Shown here: positions 36,843 through 45,549 of the stretch, in pieces | Position numbering within the stretch: the stretch's first letter is position 1 | How the letters are laid out: each line of letters starts with the position of its first letter | Source: Micavibrio sp. UBA1850 | Lineage (GTDB): Bacteria; Pseudomonadota; Alphaproteobacteria; Micavibrionales; Micavibrionaceae | DNA: 64,000 bases | Reading direction: 5' to 3' | Assembly: GCA_002338525.1 (NCBI GenBank) | Contig: DDIM01000020.1 | Location: 7,964 to 71,963 of the forward strand | Notes under the pieces: generated by a model | Database searches by the model: none | What the model was told of the DNA's origin: nothing | What the model saw: the letters and a program-made list of their open reading frames with translations, nothing else | Translations under genes and position numbers: made by a program

Positions 36843-37334
36843 TTATTTGCTTGGTAATTCGCCCTCTTTTTCTAACCCTGTGATGACAGAGTGCATTTCT
36901 TTAATTGCTGATTGTTCTGAGATAAGTCCAACTAGTTCGCCTGTTTCTTTTTCAACGACAGGGATTGGGCTTCCGTAATTTACGATAAGACGAAACGATT
37001 CCCATGTCTCGGTTTCTGGATGAACAACAACAATGTCTTCTTCCATTACTTCTTTGACTTTTACCGGTTTCAACTTATGTAGACGTTTGGCGATGCCTGG
37101 TGTTGCGCCAACAACAAAATTTAGTCGTTGTAGACCATCTGGCATTGTGACTGATACTGGAAGTAATTCCTCAAGAATTTTTTTCAGGCTCAGTATACCA
37201 ACAAGTACGCCGTCATCATTGACAACAGGAAGGCATCTTAGTGAATGTTTTTCTAGTCTTTCGAGCACCACTTCGACGGTTTCGTCTGGGTGCGCTTTGA
37301 TAACATTTGTTATCATTGCATTATTGCATGGCAT
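36843..37334 (-). CDS. Two-CBS-domain regulatory protein
   Basis: A 163-aa soluble protein made of a CBS pair: NVIKAHPDETVEVVLERL with CLPVVNDDGVLVGILSLKKIL, then VKEVMEEDIVVVHPETETW with IPVVEKETGELVGLISEQSAI. CBS pairs bind adenine nucleotides and regulate enzymes or channels. ATG 37334 is chosen because GAGGTG sits 6 nt upstream; a GTG at 37343 overlaps that site. It is upstream of the antiporter on the same strand, so regulation of that transporter is a reasonable inference. Confidence 0.85.
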   Translation of the reverse strand: MPCNNAMITNVIKAHPDETVEVVLERLEKHSLRCLPVVNDDGVLVGILSLKKILEELLPVSVTMPDGLQRLNFVVGATPGIAKRLHKLKPVKVKEVMEEDIVVVHPETETWESFRLIVNYGSPIPVVEKETGELVGLISEQSAIKEMHSVITGLEKEGELPSK

Positions 37335-37554
37335 GTTAACCACCTCATTTTTGTTTTCATAACTAACTGGTATTTTGTAAAAAATATAAATACCAATTTA
37401 TGAAGCGGGAATATGCTCCTGTCTGTTTTATAATGCAATAAAAAAAAACATTTTTTGTTAAGCCTTTAATACATAACAAATAATCGCGTTTTTAAGCCAC
37501 GCATTATGAAACGCAACATGACAAAACGACAAATAGCGGAACGTTTGATTAGAC

Positions 37555-38151
37555 TTAATATGTTTGAGTCGGTGTCAGTATCACATCCAGTTTTTGGTCA
37601 TGATCTTCTTTAGGTAGGGGAAAAAGGCAGATTTGTTGATCATAGGCGTATCCTACAGTCTTAATATCAATGCCTTCGGCTAAAAATTTATCAAGCGTAA
37701 TATCATAGTGCCCCTGCCCATAGCCCAGGCGTGTTCCATAACGGTCAAACGCAACTAACGGAAGGACTATAATATTGGGTATGATGGTATTGTCTTGTGT
37801 TTGTTTGGGCGCATATGTTCCAAAGCCACTTTTTTGTAGCGGCTCAACCCCATCCCATTTTACAAATTTTAGAGGCTCTAGGCGCTTTCCCGTCACAGGC
37901 AAGGCCACAGTGGCGCCCTTCTTTAAAAGTTTTTCAATAAGGGGACTTGTGTCGATCTCACTTTTTATAGGCCAGTAAACGGAGATAACTTTACCTTTTA
38001 TATCTTCAAACAATGATAAAAAACGTTGCGCGATTAAATCCGGGTCGTCTGGGTTTTTTTCAAATGTATCGCGAAGCTTGAGAGCATCAGCACGAATTTT
38101 TTGTTTTTGTGACTTTCTGTCATGTTTAGGATCATCATTTGAAAATGTCAT
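37555..38151 (-). CDS. fau: 5-formyltetrahydrofolate cyclo-ligase
   Basis: Converts 5-formyl-THF to 5,10-methenyl-THF using ATP. The 198-aa protein shows the family blocks VISVYWPIKSEIDTSPLI, ALPVTGKRLEPLKFVKW, and the phosphate loop LVAFDRYGTRLGYGQGHYD, where the usual GGGYYD is GQGHYD. It lies just downstream of 6S RNA, an arrangement (zapA-ssrS-fau) shared with E. coli ygfA. Confidence 0.94.
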   Translation of the reverse strand: MTFSNDDPKHDRKSQKQKIRADALKLRDTFEKNPDDPDLIAQRFLSLFEDIKGKVISVYWPIKSEIDTSPLIEKLLKKGATVALPVTGKRLEPLKFVKWDGVEPLQKSGFGTYAPKQTQDNTIIPNIIVLPLVAFDRYGTRLGYGQGHYDITLDKFLAEGIDIKTVGYAYDQQICLFPLPKEDHDQKLDVILTPTQTY

Positions 38152-38192
38152 TTTATCGTATCACTTCATATAATGAGCTAATGAAAATAAAA

Positions 38193-38360
38193 GTGCCACA
38201 GGAGCCGTGTAGTTAATCAATTCGCATGGGGCCCTGAAGTACAGGTGGGTGCCATAATGAAAGAGGAAGCAACAAAATACTTCACATCTCACAGGGACAG
38301 CTCCCTAGCGAAAAGCTATCGGCCGCTGGAATATGAATCTATCACGAACTCCGTAGCAAG
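38193..38360 (-). ncRNA. ssrS: 6S RNA (approximate ends)
   Basis: The non-coding stretch between zapA and fau folds like 6S RNA, the RNA polymerase decoy. The terminal closing stem pairs ACGGAGUUCGUG (5' end, 38354 downward) with CACGGCUCCUGU (38209 to 38198), about 11 pairs with small bulges. An inner stem pairs CCCU and GAAGU with ACUUCAGGG. The size of about 165-170 nt fits. A TATATA at 38365-38370, over the end of zapA, would be its -10 box, and a U-rich stretch follows the 3' end. Position is the strongest support: zapA-ssrS-fau is conserved across proteobacteria. Confidence 0.8.
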
Positions 38361-38375
38361 ACACTATATAGAGCG

Positions 38376-38726
38376 TTATGCGGCCTCTTTCAAGCGATTT
38401 GCGATTTGTATTACGCGCTGATTTAAATGTTCTACAGCATTGCCAAGGGCTTCGCGATCCTCATCTGATATAGATTGCGCGTTGGATGATTCTGCACCTG
38501 TTGCATCAAGGCTTGCAAGCTTGTCTTTAACATCTTGCAATTCATCCGCCAATACAAGCGATGTCAGAACCAAAAGATGGGATTCTGTGGTTGCTGCGCC
38601 TGCAGAAGAGATGGCTCGCAATTGTGTGTTTATATATTGGCCTAATTCAACAACGCGTTTTTCTTGGCCATCGTCACATGCGATACCATAGTTGCGTCCA
38701 TTAATTGTTACTGTAACCTCAGCCAT
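38376..38726 (-). CDS. zapA: Cell division protein ZapA
   Basis: Binds FtsZ and crosslinks its filaments in the Z ring. The 116-aa protein starts with the ZapA head (VTVTINGRNYGIACDDGQEKRVVELGQYINTQL), followed by LLVLTSLVLADELQDVKDKL and a coiled-coil end. The promoter of 6S RNA overlaps its last codons. The DUF4164-like coiled-coil gene lies 14 nt upstream. Confidence 0.93.
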   Translation of the reverse strand: MAEVTVTINGRNYGIACDDGQEKRVVELGQYINTQLRAISSAGAATTESHLLVLTSLVLADELQDVKDKLASLDATGAESSNAQSISDEDREALGNAVEHLNQRVIQIANRLKEAA

Positions 38727-38740
38727 TTTTTACTACCCTC

Positions 38741-38989
38741 TTATGCCTCAAGCATATCATTGATCTGTGATATCACCTGATCCAGTTTAGCCACTGTTTC
38801 TTGTTTATCAAAGTTGTTATTTTGTGACGCAGCTTGCTGTTCATTGAACATGTCTATTTGACGCGCCAAAACATCATTTGTGTTTTTTGCTTCCACAAAT
38901 TGTTGGTGGCGACGTTCTATGACCTCTTCTAATGTATCAAGTGATTGATCCAAAATGACGAGGGACTTTTTTACGTTCTCTAAACTCAT
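38741..38989 (-). CDS. Small coiled-coil protein next to zapA (DUF4164-like)
   Basis: An 82-aa protein predicted to be almost wholly coiled coil (VILDQSLDTLEEVIERRHQQF to LDQVISQINDMLEA), with a Gln/Asn-rich break in the middle. Similar short proteins precede zapA in many alphaproteobacteria and may act with ZapA at the division site. The family name is an inference from size, coiled coil and position. The 190-nt gap to tkt holds the divergent promoters. Confidence 0.78.
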   Translation of the reverse strand: MSLENVKKSLVILDQSLDTLEEVIERRHQQFVEAKNTNDVLARQIDMFNEQQAASQNNNFDKQETVAKLDQVISQINDMLEA

Positions 38990-39179
38990 TACGACCGTAA
39001 ATCCTTATATTTCATAATCATTCATCTTTTTGATTAGCAGACTTCATTTACCATGGTCAAGATTGATTCTCATATGAGGAAAAATTAGCCACATCTATTG
39101 ACCGAAACACGTGAAGAGTGCATTGTCGAGCCAGTTTGATCATCATTCATACCTATTGATATAAGGAACCTTTTATAAA

Positions 39180-41189
39180 ATGAGCGCACAAGCACAAACA
39201 GCATCAAAAGACACTCCCTCAACACAAACTTCAATGCAAACAATGGCCAATGCTATTCGCGCATTGTCAATGGACGCGGTTCAGCAAGCAAACTCCGGTC
39301 ACCCCGGCATGCCAATGGGTATGGCTGATGTTGCGACAGTTCTTTATTCAAAGTTTTTGAAGTTCAATCCTAAAGATCCACACTGGGCAGATCGCGACCG
39401 TTTTATATTGTCTGGCGGGCATGGCTCAATGCTGTTGTATTCTCTAAATTACCTAACAGGGTATGAAGAGATGACAATTGAAGAGATTAAAAACTTCCGT
39501 CAGCTACACAGTAAAACACCCGGCCACCCTGAAATTGATGTTGATTGCGGTATCGAAATGACAACAGGCCCACTGGGACAGGGTATTTCTACGGCCCCTG
39601 GGTTTGCATTGGCTGAAAGAATGTTGAACGCGACATACGGTGATGACATTGTCGACCACTATACATATGTGATGTGTGGGGATGGTGATTTGCAAGAAGG
39701 TGTTTCACATGAGGCTGGTGCATTTGCAGGACATCAAAAATTATCAAAGCTCATCGTATTATATGATGACAATGACATTACGATTGATGGATCGACGGAC
39801 ATTTCCTTTAGTGAAGATGTGTGCAAACGTTATGAGGCTTATGGCTGGGACACACAAAAAGTTGATGGTCATGATATGGAGGCCGTTGAAAGGGCCATTG
39901 CCCATGCCAAAACTACAAACACGCCAAGCTTGATTGCGTGTAAAACAAAAATTGGTTTTGGTGCTCCCACTAAACAAGGGACAGCGGCATGTCACGGCGC
40001 ACCTTTAGGAGCAGAAGAAATTGAAGGCGCACGTAAGAACCTCGGATGGTCACATGCACCGTTTGAAATCCCTGAGGATGTTTTATCTGCGTGGCGTGCA
40101 TTAGGTACGGCTAACATGGACGAATACAATGCCTGGACGAAGCGTACAGAAAATGCGACTGAGTTTAAAAGACAGATAGCCGGTCTTGATCAGGCTGTTC
40201 TTGAGAGCAAAATACAGGAAGCAAAAACATATTTTGACACTGAAAAGCCAGCTAAGGCAACACGCCAAACATCTGGAATTGTGCTTGAACATTTGATCCC
40301 TGCCCTGCCTTCTATGGTTGGCGGGTCTGCAGATTTAACAGGTTCGAACAATACAATTGTTAAAGACTACGAAGACGGTGTACAAGCGCGTAATGGCTAT
40401 AAAGGCCAATACATCTACTATGGTGTGCGTGAACATGGGATGGCTGCGATTATGAACGGCATGGCATTGCATGGCGGTATTACCCCCTACTCTGGAACAT
40501 TTTTACAATTTGCTGACTATTCTCGTCCAGCAATTCGCTTAGGCGCACTTATGGGTACGCAAGTGGTTCACGTTATGACCCACGATTCAATCGGACTTGG
40601 TGAAGATGGTCCAACGCACCAGCCTGTTGAACATCTGGCAGCGCTTCGCGCAATCCCGAATTGTTATGTTTACCGTCCATGTGACGGTGTGGAAACGGCA
40701 GAATGCTGGGAGCTTGCCTTGAAAAACACAAATGCCCCGTCAATTATGGCGCTAACACGTCAGGGTTTGCCAACGCTTGCACCGGCAAACGACAGTAATG
40801 CCTCTTCCAAAGGCGCATATATTCTGGCTGAAAATGATGATAGCCCGCAGGTTACGCTATTTGCGTCAGGCTCAGAAGTGTCGATTGCAAAAGAGGCTTA
40901 TGACCAGCTTGTTAGCGAGGGCGTCACTGTACGCTTGGTCTCTGTGCCATGTATGGATTTATTTTGGGAACAAGATGCAAGCTACATTGAAAGCTTAATA
41001 TGTAATGACAGCGTAAAAGTTGCTGTTGAGGCGGCAGTTCGTCAAAGCTGGGACCGTATGATTGGCGCTCATGGTGCCTTCATAGGTATGAGCGGATTTG
41101 GGGACTCCGCGCCTGCTAAAGACCTTTACAACCATTTCGGTATTACGTCTGATGCCGTTGTAAAAGCAGCTAAGGCGAAACTAAAATAA
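39180..41189 (+). CDS. tkt: Transketolase
   Basis: Thiamine-diphosphate enzyme that moves two-carbon units in the pentose phosphate and Calvin-type pathways. The 669-aa chain has MANAIRALSMDAVQQANSGHPGMPMG, the ThDP motif MCGDGDLQEGVSHEAGAFAGH ... DDNDITIDG, and the pyrimidine-domain IGLGEDGPTHQPVEHLAALR. AAGGAACC at about 39162 precedes ATG 39180. It heads a sugar-phosphate cluster with gap and fba. Confidence 0.97.
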   Translation: MSAQAQTASKDTPSTQTSMQTMANAIRALSMDAVQQANSGHPGMPMGMADVATVLYSKFLKFNPKDPHWADRDRFILSGGHGSMLLYSLNYLTGYEEMTIEEIKNFRQLHSKTPGHPEIDVDCGIEMTTGPLGQGISTAPGFALAERMLNATYGDDIVDHYTYVMCGDGDLQEGVSHEAGAFAGHQKLSKLIVLYDDNDITIDGSTDISFSEDVCKRYEAYGWDTQKVDGHDMEAVERAIAHAKTTNTPSLIACKTKIGFGAPTKQGTAACHGAPLGAEEIEGARKNLGWSHAPFEIPEDVLSAWRALGTANMDEYNAWTKRTENATEFKRQIAGLDQAVLESKIQEAKTYFDTEKPAKATRQTSGIVLEHLIPALPSMVGGSADLTGSNNTIVKDYEDGVQARNGYKGQYIYYGVREHGMAAIMNGMALHGGITPYSGTFLQFADYSRPAIRLGALMGTQVVHVMTHDSIGLGEDGPTHQPVEHLAALRAIPNCYVYRPCDGVETAECWELALKNTNAPSIMALTRQGLPTLAPANDSNASSKGAYILAENDDSPQVTLFASGSEVSIAKEAYDQLVSEGVTVRLVSVPCMDLFWEQDASYIESLICNDSVKVAVEAAVRQSWDRMIGAHGAFIGMSGFGDSAPAKDLYNHFGITSDAVVKAAKAKLK

Positions 41190-41213
41190 TATTATAAAAT
41201 ATATACAAGCAAC

Positions 41214-41242
41214 AAAGCAGAGGTGTTTTCCTCTGCTTTTTT
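41214..41242 (+). terminator. Intrinsic terminator between tkt and gap
   Basis: A perfect 10-bp stem AAAGCAGAGG/CCTCTGCTTT with loop TGTTTT and a run of six T (41237-41242). It separates tkt from gap, which therefore needs its own promoter in the 80 nt that follow. Confidence 0.92.
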
Positions 41243-41321
41243 GTACCCCTCTAGTTTTTGCCTATACATATCTCCCATGTGCTTTATATTATGTTGTGAA
41301 AACATAAAAGGAGTTTCTAAC

Positions 41322-42332
41322 ATGACAATAAGAGTTGGTATTAACGGGTTTGGTCGCATTGGACGTAATGTATTACGAGCATTATTTGAATCGGGACGCA
41401 CAGATATAGAAGTCGTTGCGATTAACGACCTTGCGCCTTTGGCGACGAATAAACACCTACTTAAATATGATACAGTTCACAGCACGTTTCCGTTTGATGT
41501 CGAAACGGTTGACGAGGATACAATCATTGTTGATGGTAAGAAGATAGATGTTGTGCAAGAGCGTGACCCAACTAATTTGCCATGGGGCAAGATGAATGTT
41601 GATATTGTTTTTGAATGCACAGGCATATTCACATCACATGAAAGGGCGTCAATGCACATTGAGGCCGGCGCGAAAAAAGTTCTAATCTCTGCACCAAGTG
41701 GAGATGCTGACATCATGGTTGTGTACGGGGTGAATTGTGACAACATTACATCGGATCATAAAATTGTTTCAAATGCATCATGCACCACAAACTGTTTGGC
41801 GCCCGTAGCCAAAGCGTTGAACGATGCCATCGGAATTCAAAACGGTTTCATGACAACTATACATTCATATACAGGTGATCAGCGCATCGTTGACACGGCG
41901 CATAACGACCTTCACCGCGCACGCGCCGCAGCATGCAACATGATTCCAACTTCAACAGGTGCTGCAAAGGCAGTTGGTAAAGTTTTACCAGAGCTCAACG
42001 GCAAGCTTGATGGCGTGTCTATGCGTGTCCCTACACCGAATGTATCTGTTGTTGATTTTAAATTTACGGCTTCAAAAAACACAACTGTTGAAGAGGTTAA
42101 CAAGGCGATTGTTGATGCGGCAAATGGCTCATTAAAAGGTGTCTTAGGAACATATGACGAGCCACTTGTATCAAGTGATTTCAATCATAATCCATTGTCT
42201 TCAATTTTTGCGGTTAACGAAACTAAGGTTTTGGATGATACACTTGTGCGTGTTATGAGTTGGTATGACAACGAATGGGGTTTTTCAAACCGCATGCTAG
42301 ATACTGCCGTTAAAATGCATAAATCTGGTTAA
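41322..42332 (+). CDS. gap: Glyceraldehyde-3-phosphate dehydrogenase
   Basis: Glycolytic NAD-dependent dehydrogenase. The 336-aa protein starts TIRVGINGFGRIGRNVLRALFE, keeps the Asp in VVAINDLA (about residue 36) that favours NAD over NADP, the catalytic Cys154 in SNASCTTNCLAP, and SWYDNEWGFSNRM near the end. ATG 41322 has AAAAGGAG 8 nt upstream; the longer frame from 41223 runs back through the tkt terminator and is not translated. Confidence 0.98.
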   Translation: MTIRVGINGFGRIGRNVLRALFESGRTDIEVVAINDLAPLATNKHLLKYDTVHSTFPFDVETVDEDTIIVDGKKIDVVQERDPTNLPWGKMNVDIVFECTGIFTSHERASMHIEAGAKKVLISAPSGDADIMVVYGVNCDNITSDHKIVSNASCTTNCLAPVAKALNDAIGIQNGFMTTIHSYTGDQRIVDTAHNDLHRARAAACNMIPTSTGAAKAVGKVLPELNGKLDGVSMRVPTPNVSVVDFKFTASKNTTVEEVNKAIVDAANGSLKGVLGTYDEPLVSSDFNHNPLSSIFAVNETKVLDDTLVRVMSWYDNEWGFSNRMLDTAVKMHKSG

Positions 42333-42384
42333 ATAGCAGCCAGTTAACATAAGACTTGATCTTTTTGATTAATATATAGTATCT

Positions 42385-42413
42385 TTCAGCCCTTAATTGA
42401 GGGCTGAATTTTT
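42385..42413 (+). terminator. Terminator hairpin of gap, abutting the next start codon
   Basis: Stem TTCAGCCCT/AGGGCTGAA (9 bp, 42385-42393 with 42400-42408), loop TAATTG, then TTTTT and at once ATG 42414. It looks like the terminator of gap. The only ribosome-site-like sequence for the next gene, GAGGG at 42399-42403, is mostly inside the 3' arm, so the hairpin may also control that gene. Confidence 0.82.
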
Positions 42414-43880
42414 ATGATTTCCTTTCCAGGCTACAGAAATAGCGAACTAAACATGCTTGCGCATCTCAAGTTTGAAGATGGCGATTATATTATTGAGCCT
42501 AATTTGAAACATATTAGCCTCAATGGCCTATGTCACGCTATCTCAGGCAATGTTGACCCCCGCCTTAGTATTGAAAAGCAGATCCCTGGTCTGCCAAATG
42601 GAATAGCGAAAAGCTTTTTGGACTCAGACACTCGCCTTGTTGTTACGACACCAAAAATATTGTCAAAAAGGCTTATGGCTTTTAAAAAAGAGAAATTAGC
42701 AGCTTACAAGGCGATGGGCATACCTGCCGATGATAAAGGCTTGGTTTCTGAACTTGTTTCGATGGATAAATTTATAATAACCTGTCTCAATGATACCTCG
42801 CTGGGAAGTTTTTATCCGCAAGGCCAATTTATAAACGAGTTATACGGAGGCTACCCCGTAATTACTATCTATGATTTGAAAAGATCTAGCGGTAATCGTT
42901 ATGATGATCTGATTGATATAGCCTCAACCCTGCAGCATGAAATTGGGCATGCAATTGATTGGCATAACGGTAAAAAGAATCTGTTTGCCTCAAATGAATC
43001 AAATTTTCGGCGTGTGTTTAATCAGAACTTTCTCCCTCAAATACCAAAAGACACTGATTTATACTATGCGTTGGATAGACCCATACAAGAGCATTTTCAA
43101 CTTTATGATGAGAAAGATAAACCATGTGAGCTTGTTGCGGAAATTGCGGCTAAATATTCTCATCTATACAACATGCACCCACAAATTGCCGAAGCAAGAT
43201 TATCGACTGACTACCCCTATATCTGGAACGAAGTAAAAACGATAATTCCACAAATTGAAAGCGGCTTATTGACGCAAGGATACAATCGCAACGCACGCCC
43301 GCTATTGGCGACACCCTCTCTTTATTTTTTAAATGATCGCCATGTTTCATATCCAAATGAGAACGGTGATGTATATCTTGCGGCACATGGTTTGTCACAA
43401 AATGAAAAGAACAGCCTTAAGAAAGCGCTGTTCGAGCATCATATTTTTGCAACAGAAAAAGACGCCTTTGACTGTAATTGGCTGATCATAAAAAAACAAG
43501 ATTTAGGCAAGCTAGCGGCTTTGAAGCTTGATATTCCAAACTATATCGACATGCAATATGTAGATCATATAAAATCTCAAGCGTTTTTAGACATCTTTGA
43601 GGCTGAGCAAAACCGCATAAAAACACTCCTTAAAAAACATAATGTAGAGGGTCATTTAGGGTTTGATGGATCTTTAGTGTTAGACATGCCGCACGCGCAC
43701 GACCCTCGTTCTGGCCTGTCATATATGGAGGTCAACGGATTTAGATTTGATGAAGAGTTTGAGATCACAAGCTCATCACCTGATAGAAAATCATATGCTG
43801 TTCCGTACAACTTGCTACCTGATTTGTACAAACCTAATTTGCGCGCTGATAAAAATGGGCCGTGTGCTCCGTCATTCTAA
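42414..43880 (+). CDS. Putative zinc metallopeptidase (HExxH, lethal-factor-like), unknown role
   Basis: A 488-aa protein without signal peptide or membrane helix. Residues 173-184 read LQHEIGHAIDWH, an HExxH zinc site (His175, Glu176, His179). About 60 residues later CELVAEIAAKYSHLY offers Glu239 or Glu243 as third ligand; this arrangement resembles the gluzincin core of anthrax lethal-factor-like (ATLF) domains. The C-terminal 190 residues match nothing I know. Start ATG 42414 follows directly on a terminator-like hairpin; Met14 at 42453 is an alternative start. It sits between gap and fba, where pgk is often found. An intracellular protease or an effector is possible; the substrate is unknown. 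Confidence 0.7.
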   Translation: MISFPGYRNSELNMLAHLKFEDGDYIIEPNLKHISLNGLCHAISGNVDPRLSIEKQIPGLPNGIAKSFLDSDTRLVVTTPKILSKRLMAFKKEKLAAYKAMGIPADDKGLVSELVSMDKFIITCLNDTSLGSFYPQGQFINELYGGYPVITIYDLKRSSGNRYDDLIDIASTLQHEIGHAIDWHNGKKNLFASNESNFRRVFNQNFLPQIPKDTDLYYALDRPIQEHFQLYDEKDKPCELVAEIAAKYSHLYNMHPQIAEARLSTDYPYIWNEVKTIIPQIESGLLTQGYNRNARPLLATPSLYFLNDRHVSYPNENGDVYLAAHGLSQNEKNSLKKALFEHHIFATEKDAFDCNWLIIKKQDLGKLAALKLDIPNYIDMQYVDHIKSQAFLDIFEAEQNRIKTLLKKHNVEGHLGFDGSLVLDMPHAHDPRSGLSYMEVNGFRFDEEFEITSSSPDRKSYAVPYNLLPDLYKPNLRADKNGPCAPSF

Positions 43881-43899
43881 GTCAATTTAAAAACGCCCG

Positions 43900-43939
43900 C
43901 GTGAATACGTGAATGCGTAAATACGTGAATGCGTGAATG
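43900..43939 (+). repeat. Five tandem 8-bp units upstream of fba
   Basis: CGTGAATA, CGTGAATG, CGTAAATA, CGTGAATG, CGTGAATG follow without gap. The array lies 73 bp before the fba start, in the only non-coding DNA between the metallopeptidase gene and fba. It could be a slippage-prone array or a stacked binding site. Confidence 0.85.
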
Positions 43940-44012
43940 GTTTGCGTTCTCATATTGAAGTCTCTGTAACTTGTCTATAATCTTAAGATTAGATTTTAAA
44001 GGAGATTTAATA

Positions 44013-45074
44013 ATGACAAAGTTAAAACCCGGTGTTGTCTGGGGTGATGATTACTTAACACTCGTAAAAGCATGTAAAGATGGCGGTTACGCGCTTCCCG
44101 CTGTAAACGTTATTGGCACAAACACCATCAATGCCGTTATGGAATCCGCCGCTAAGAATAAGTCTGATGTTGTCATTCAGCTCTCCAATGGTGGGGCGCA
44201 ATTTTATGCCGGAAAAGGCATGGAAGATAGTTTGCAAGCCAAAATCCTAGGTGCGGTCTCAGCCGCTCAACACGTTCATTTATTGGCAAAGCATTATGGC
44301 ATATGCGTGATTTTGCATACGGATCATGCTAATAAACCACTGATCCCATGGGTTGATGGTATGATTGATCACAGCGAGCAATCAATGAAGGATAACGGAC
44401 GCCCCCTCTTCTCATCTCACATGTTGGATTTATCAGCAGAAGATATCGAGTTTAACATTTCAGAATCAGAGCGCGTATTGAAGCGTTTGGCGCCTTTAGG
44501 CATGAGTATAGAAATTGAACTTGGTGTTACTGGCGGTGAAGAAGATGGCGTTGGCTCTGACGATATAGACAATGACAAGCTCTATACACAGCCAAGCGAT
44601 TGTCTTATGGCTTATGAGCGCCTCTCGAAAATCGGTCACTTTTCTTTGGCTGCATCATTTGGGAATGTGCATGGTGTTTATAAACCTGGTAATGTTCAGT
44701 TACGTCCAGAGATTTTGAAAAACTCTCAAGCCCTCGTTCAGGAAACGTGTAAAACAGATCATAACCCGCTCGACCTTGTGTTTCATGGTGGATCAGGCTC
44801 AGAAAAAGCCAAAATAGACGAATCACTGGATTATGGTGTGTTTAAAATGAATATCGACACAGACACACAATTTGCGTTTGCCAAAGGTGTCGGCGATTAT
44901 GTTGATGCGCATGCCAAGGCGTTTAAGCATCAAATTGATCCTGAAGATGGCACACCTTATAAGAAGCAATACGACCCAAGGTCATGGCTTCGTAAGGGTG
45001 AAGAAAGCTTTATTATTCGCCTTGATGAGGCCTTCAGAGACCTTAAGTCAATTGGCAAAACTATAGCTGAGTAG
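44013..45074 (+). CDS. fba: Fructose-bisphosphate aldolase, class II
   Basis: Zinc-dependent aldolase of glycolysis and gluconeogenesis. The 353-aa protein is of the longer, yeast/E. coli-like class IIA form. It has ALPAVNVIGTNTINAVMESA, the catalytic Asp104 and zinc His105 in ILHTDHANKPL, the later zinc loop FGNVHGVYKPGNV and FHGGSGSEKAKIDESLDYGVFKMNIDTDTQ. ATG 44013 has AAAGGAG 7 nt upstream. The frame can be read upstream to 43971 but that part has no support. Confidence 0.96.
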   Translation: MTKLKPGVVWGDDYLTLVKACKDGGYALPAVNVIGTNTINAVMESAAKNKSDVVIQLSNGGAQFYAGKGMEDSLQAKILGAVSAAQHVHLLAKHYGICVILHTDHANKPLIPWVDGMIDHSEQSMKDNGRPLFSSHMLDLSAEDIEFNISESERVLKRLAPLGMSIEIELGVTGGEEDGVGSDDIDNDKLYTQPSDCLMAYERLSKIGHFSLAASFGNVHGVYKPGNVQLRPEILKNSQALVQETCKTDHNPLDLVFHGGSGSEKAKIDESLDYGVFKMNIDTDTQFAFAKGVGDYVDAHAKAFKHQIDPEDGTPYKKQYDPRSWLRKGEESFIIRLDEAFRDLKSIGKTIAE

Positions 45075-45093
45075 TTGTTAACGCTGCGGGCTT

Positions 45094-45114
45094 TTATAGC
45101 CGGCTATAATATTT
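45094..45114 (+). terminator. Possible weak terminator after fba
   Basis: Stem TTATAG/CTATAA with tetraloop CCGG followed by TATTTT, 20 nt after the fba stop. The stem is only 6 bp and AT-rich. Confidence 0.35.
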
Positions 45115-45200
45115 TAAATAAAGTGCTTGATTTTCTGCGCTATAGTGCGTAAAAAGCAGATCAGAATTACGAATATATATAGGTTTACGGAGATTCACCC

Positions 45201-45437
45201 ATGAAAACAGATACACACCCACAGTACCACACAATCAATGTTGTGATGACAGACGGTACCGAGTACCAGACAAAATCAACATGGGGTAAAGAAGGCGACA
45301 CAATGCGTTTGGACGTAGACTGTAAGTCACACCCTGCTTGGAACGGTGGCGCAACTAAGATTGTTGAAAAAGGTCAGCTTTCTAAGTTCGAGAACAAGTA
45401 CGGTTCTTTCCTATCAGGTACAACATCTAAAAAATAA
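45201..45437 (+). CDS. rpmE: Ribosomal protein bL31
   Basis: Large-subunit protein that bridges the two subunits. The 78 aa start MKTDTHPQYHTINVVMTDGTEY and end KGQLSKFENKYGSF. Only one Cys is present and the paired CxxC motifs are missing, so this is the zinc-free (C-) form. ACGGAG upstream of ATG 45201 is the ribosome site. It is a single-gene unit closed by a strong terminator. Confidence 0.95.
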   Translation: MKTDTHPQYHTINVVMTDGTEYQTKSTWGKEGDTMRLDVDCKSHPAWNGGATKIVEKGQLSKFENKYGSFLSGTTSKK

Positions 45438-45489
45438 TAAATTTGAAGGGCTTAAGCCTTCCTATTAGTTTTTTAGTTTACCAAAAAAT

Positions 45490-45514
45490 AAAGCGGCCTT
45501 TCGGTCGCTTTTTT
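45490..45514. terminator. Bidirectional terminator between rpmE and valS
   Basis: Stem AAAGCGGCC/GGTCGCTTT (9 bp, one G-T pair) with loop TTTC. T runs follow on the plus strand (TTTTTTGTTTT) and, read from the other side, TTTATTTTTT follows on the minus strand, so it serves both convergent genes. Confidence 0.9.
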
Positions 45515-45549
45515 GTTTTATAGCTATATATTTGAAAAAAAGCTTGAGG

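Noticed and set aside
41223..41321. N-terminal extension of Gap
   Set aside because: The frame passes through the tkt terminator; ATG 41322 has the ribosome site and the family start.
45075..45200. Riboswitch or ribosomal-protein leader before rpmE
   Set aside because: Only a weak 6-bp hairpin is seen; no known leader pattern.
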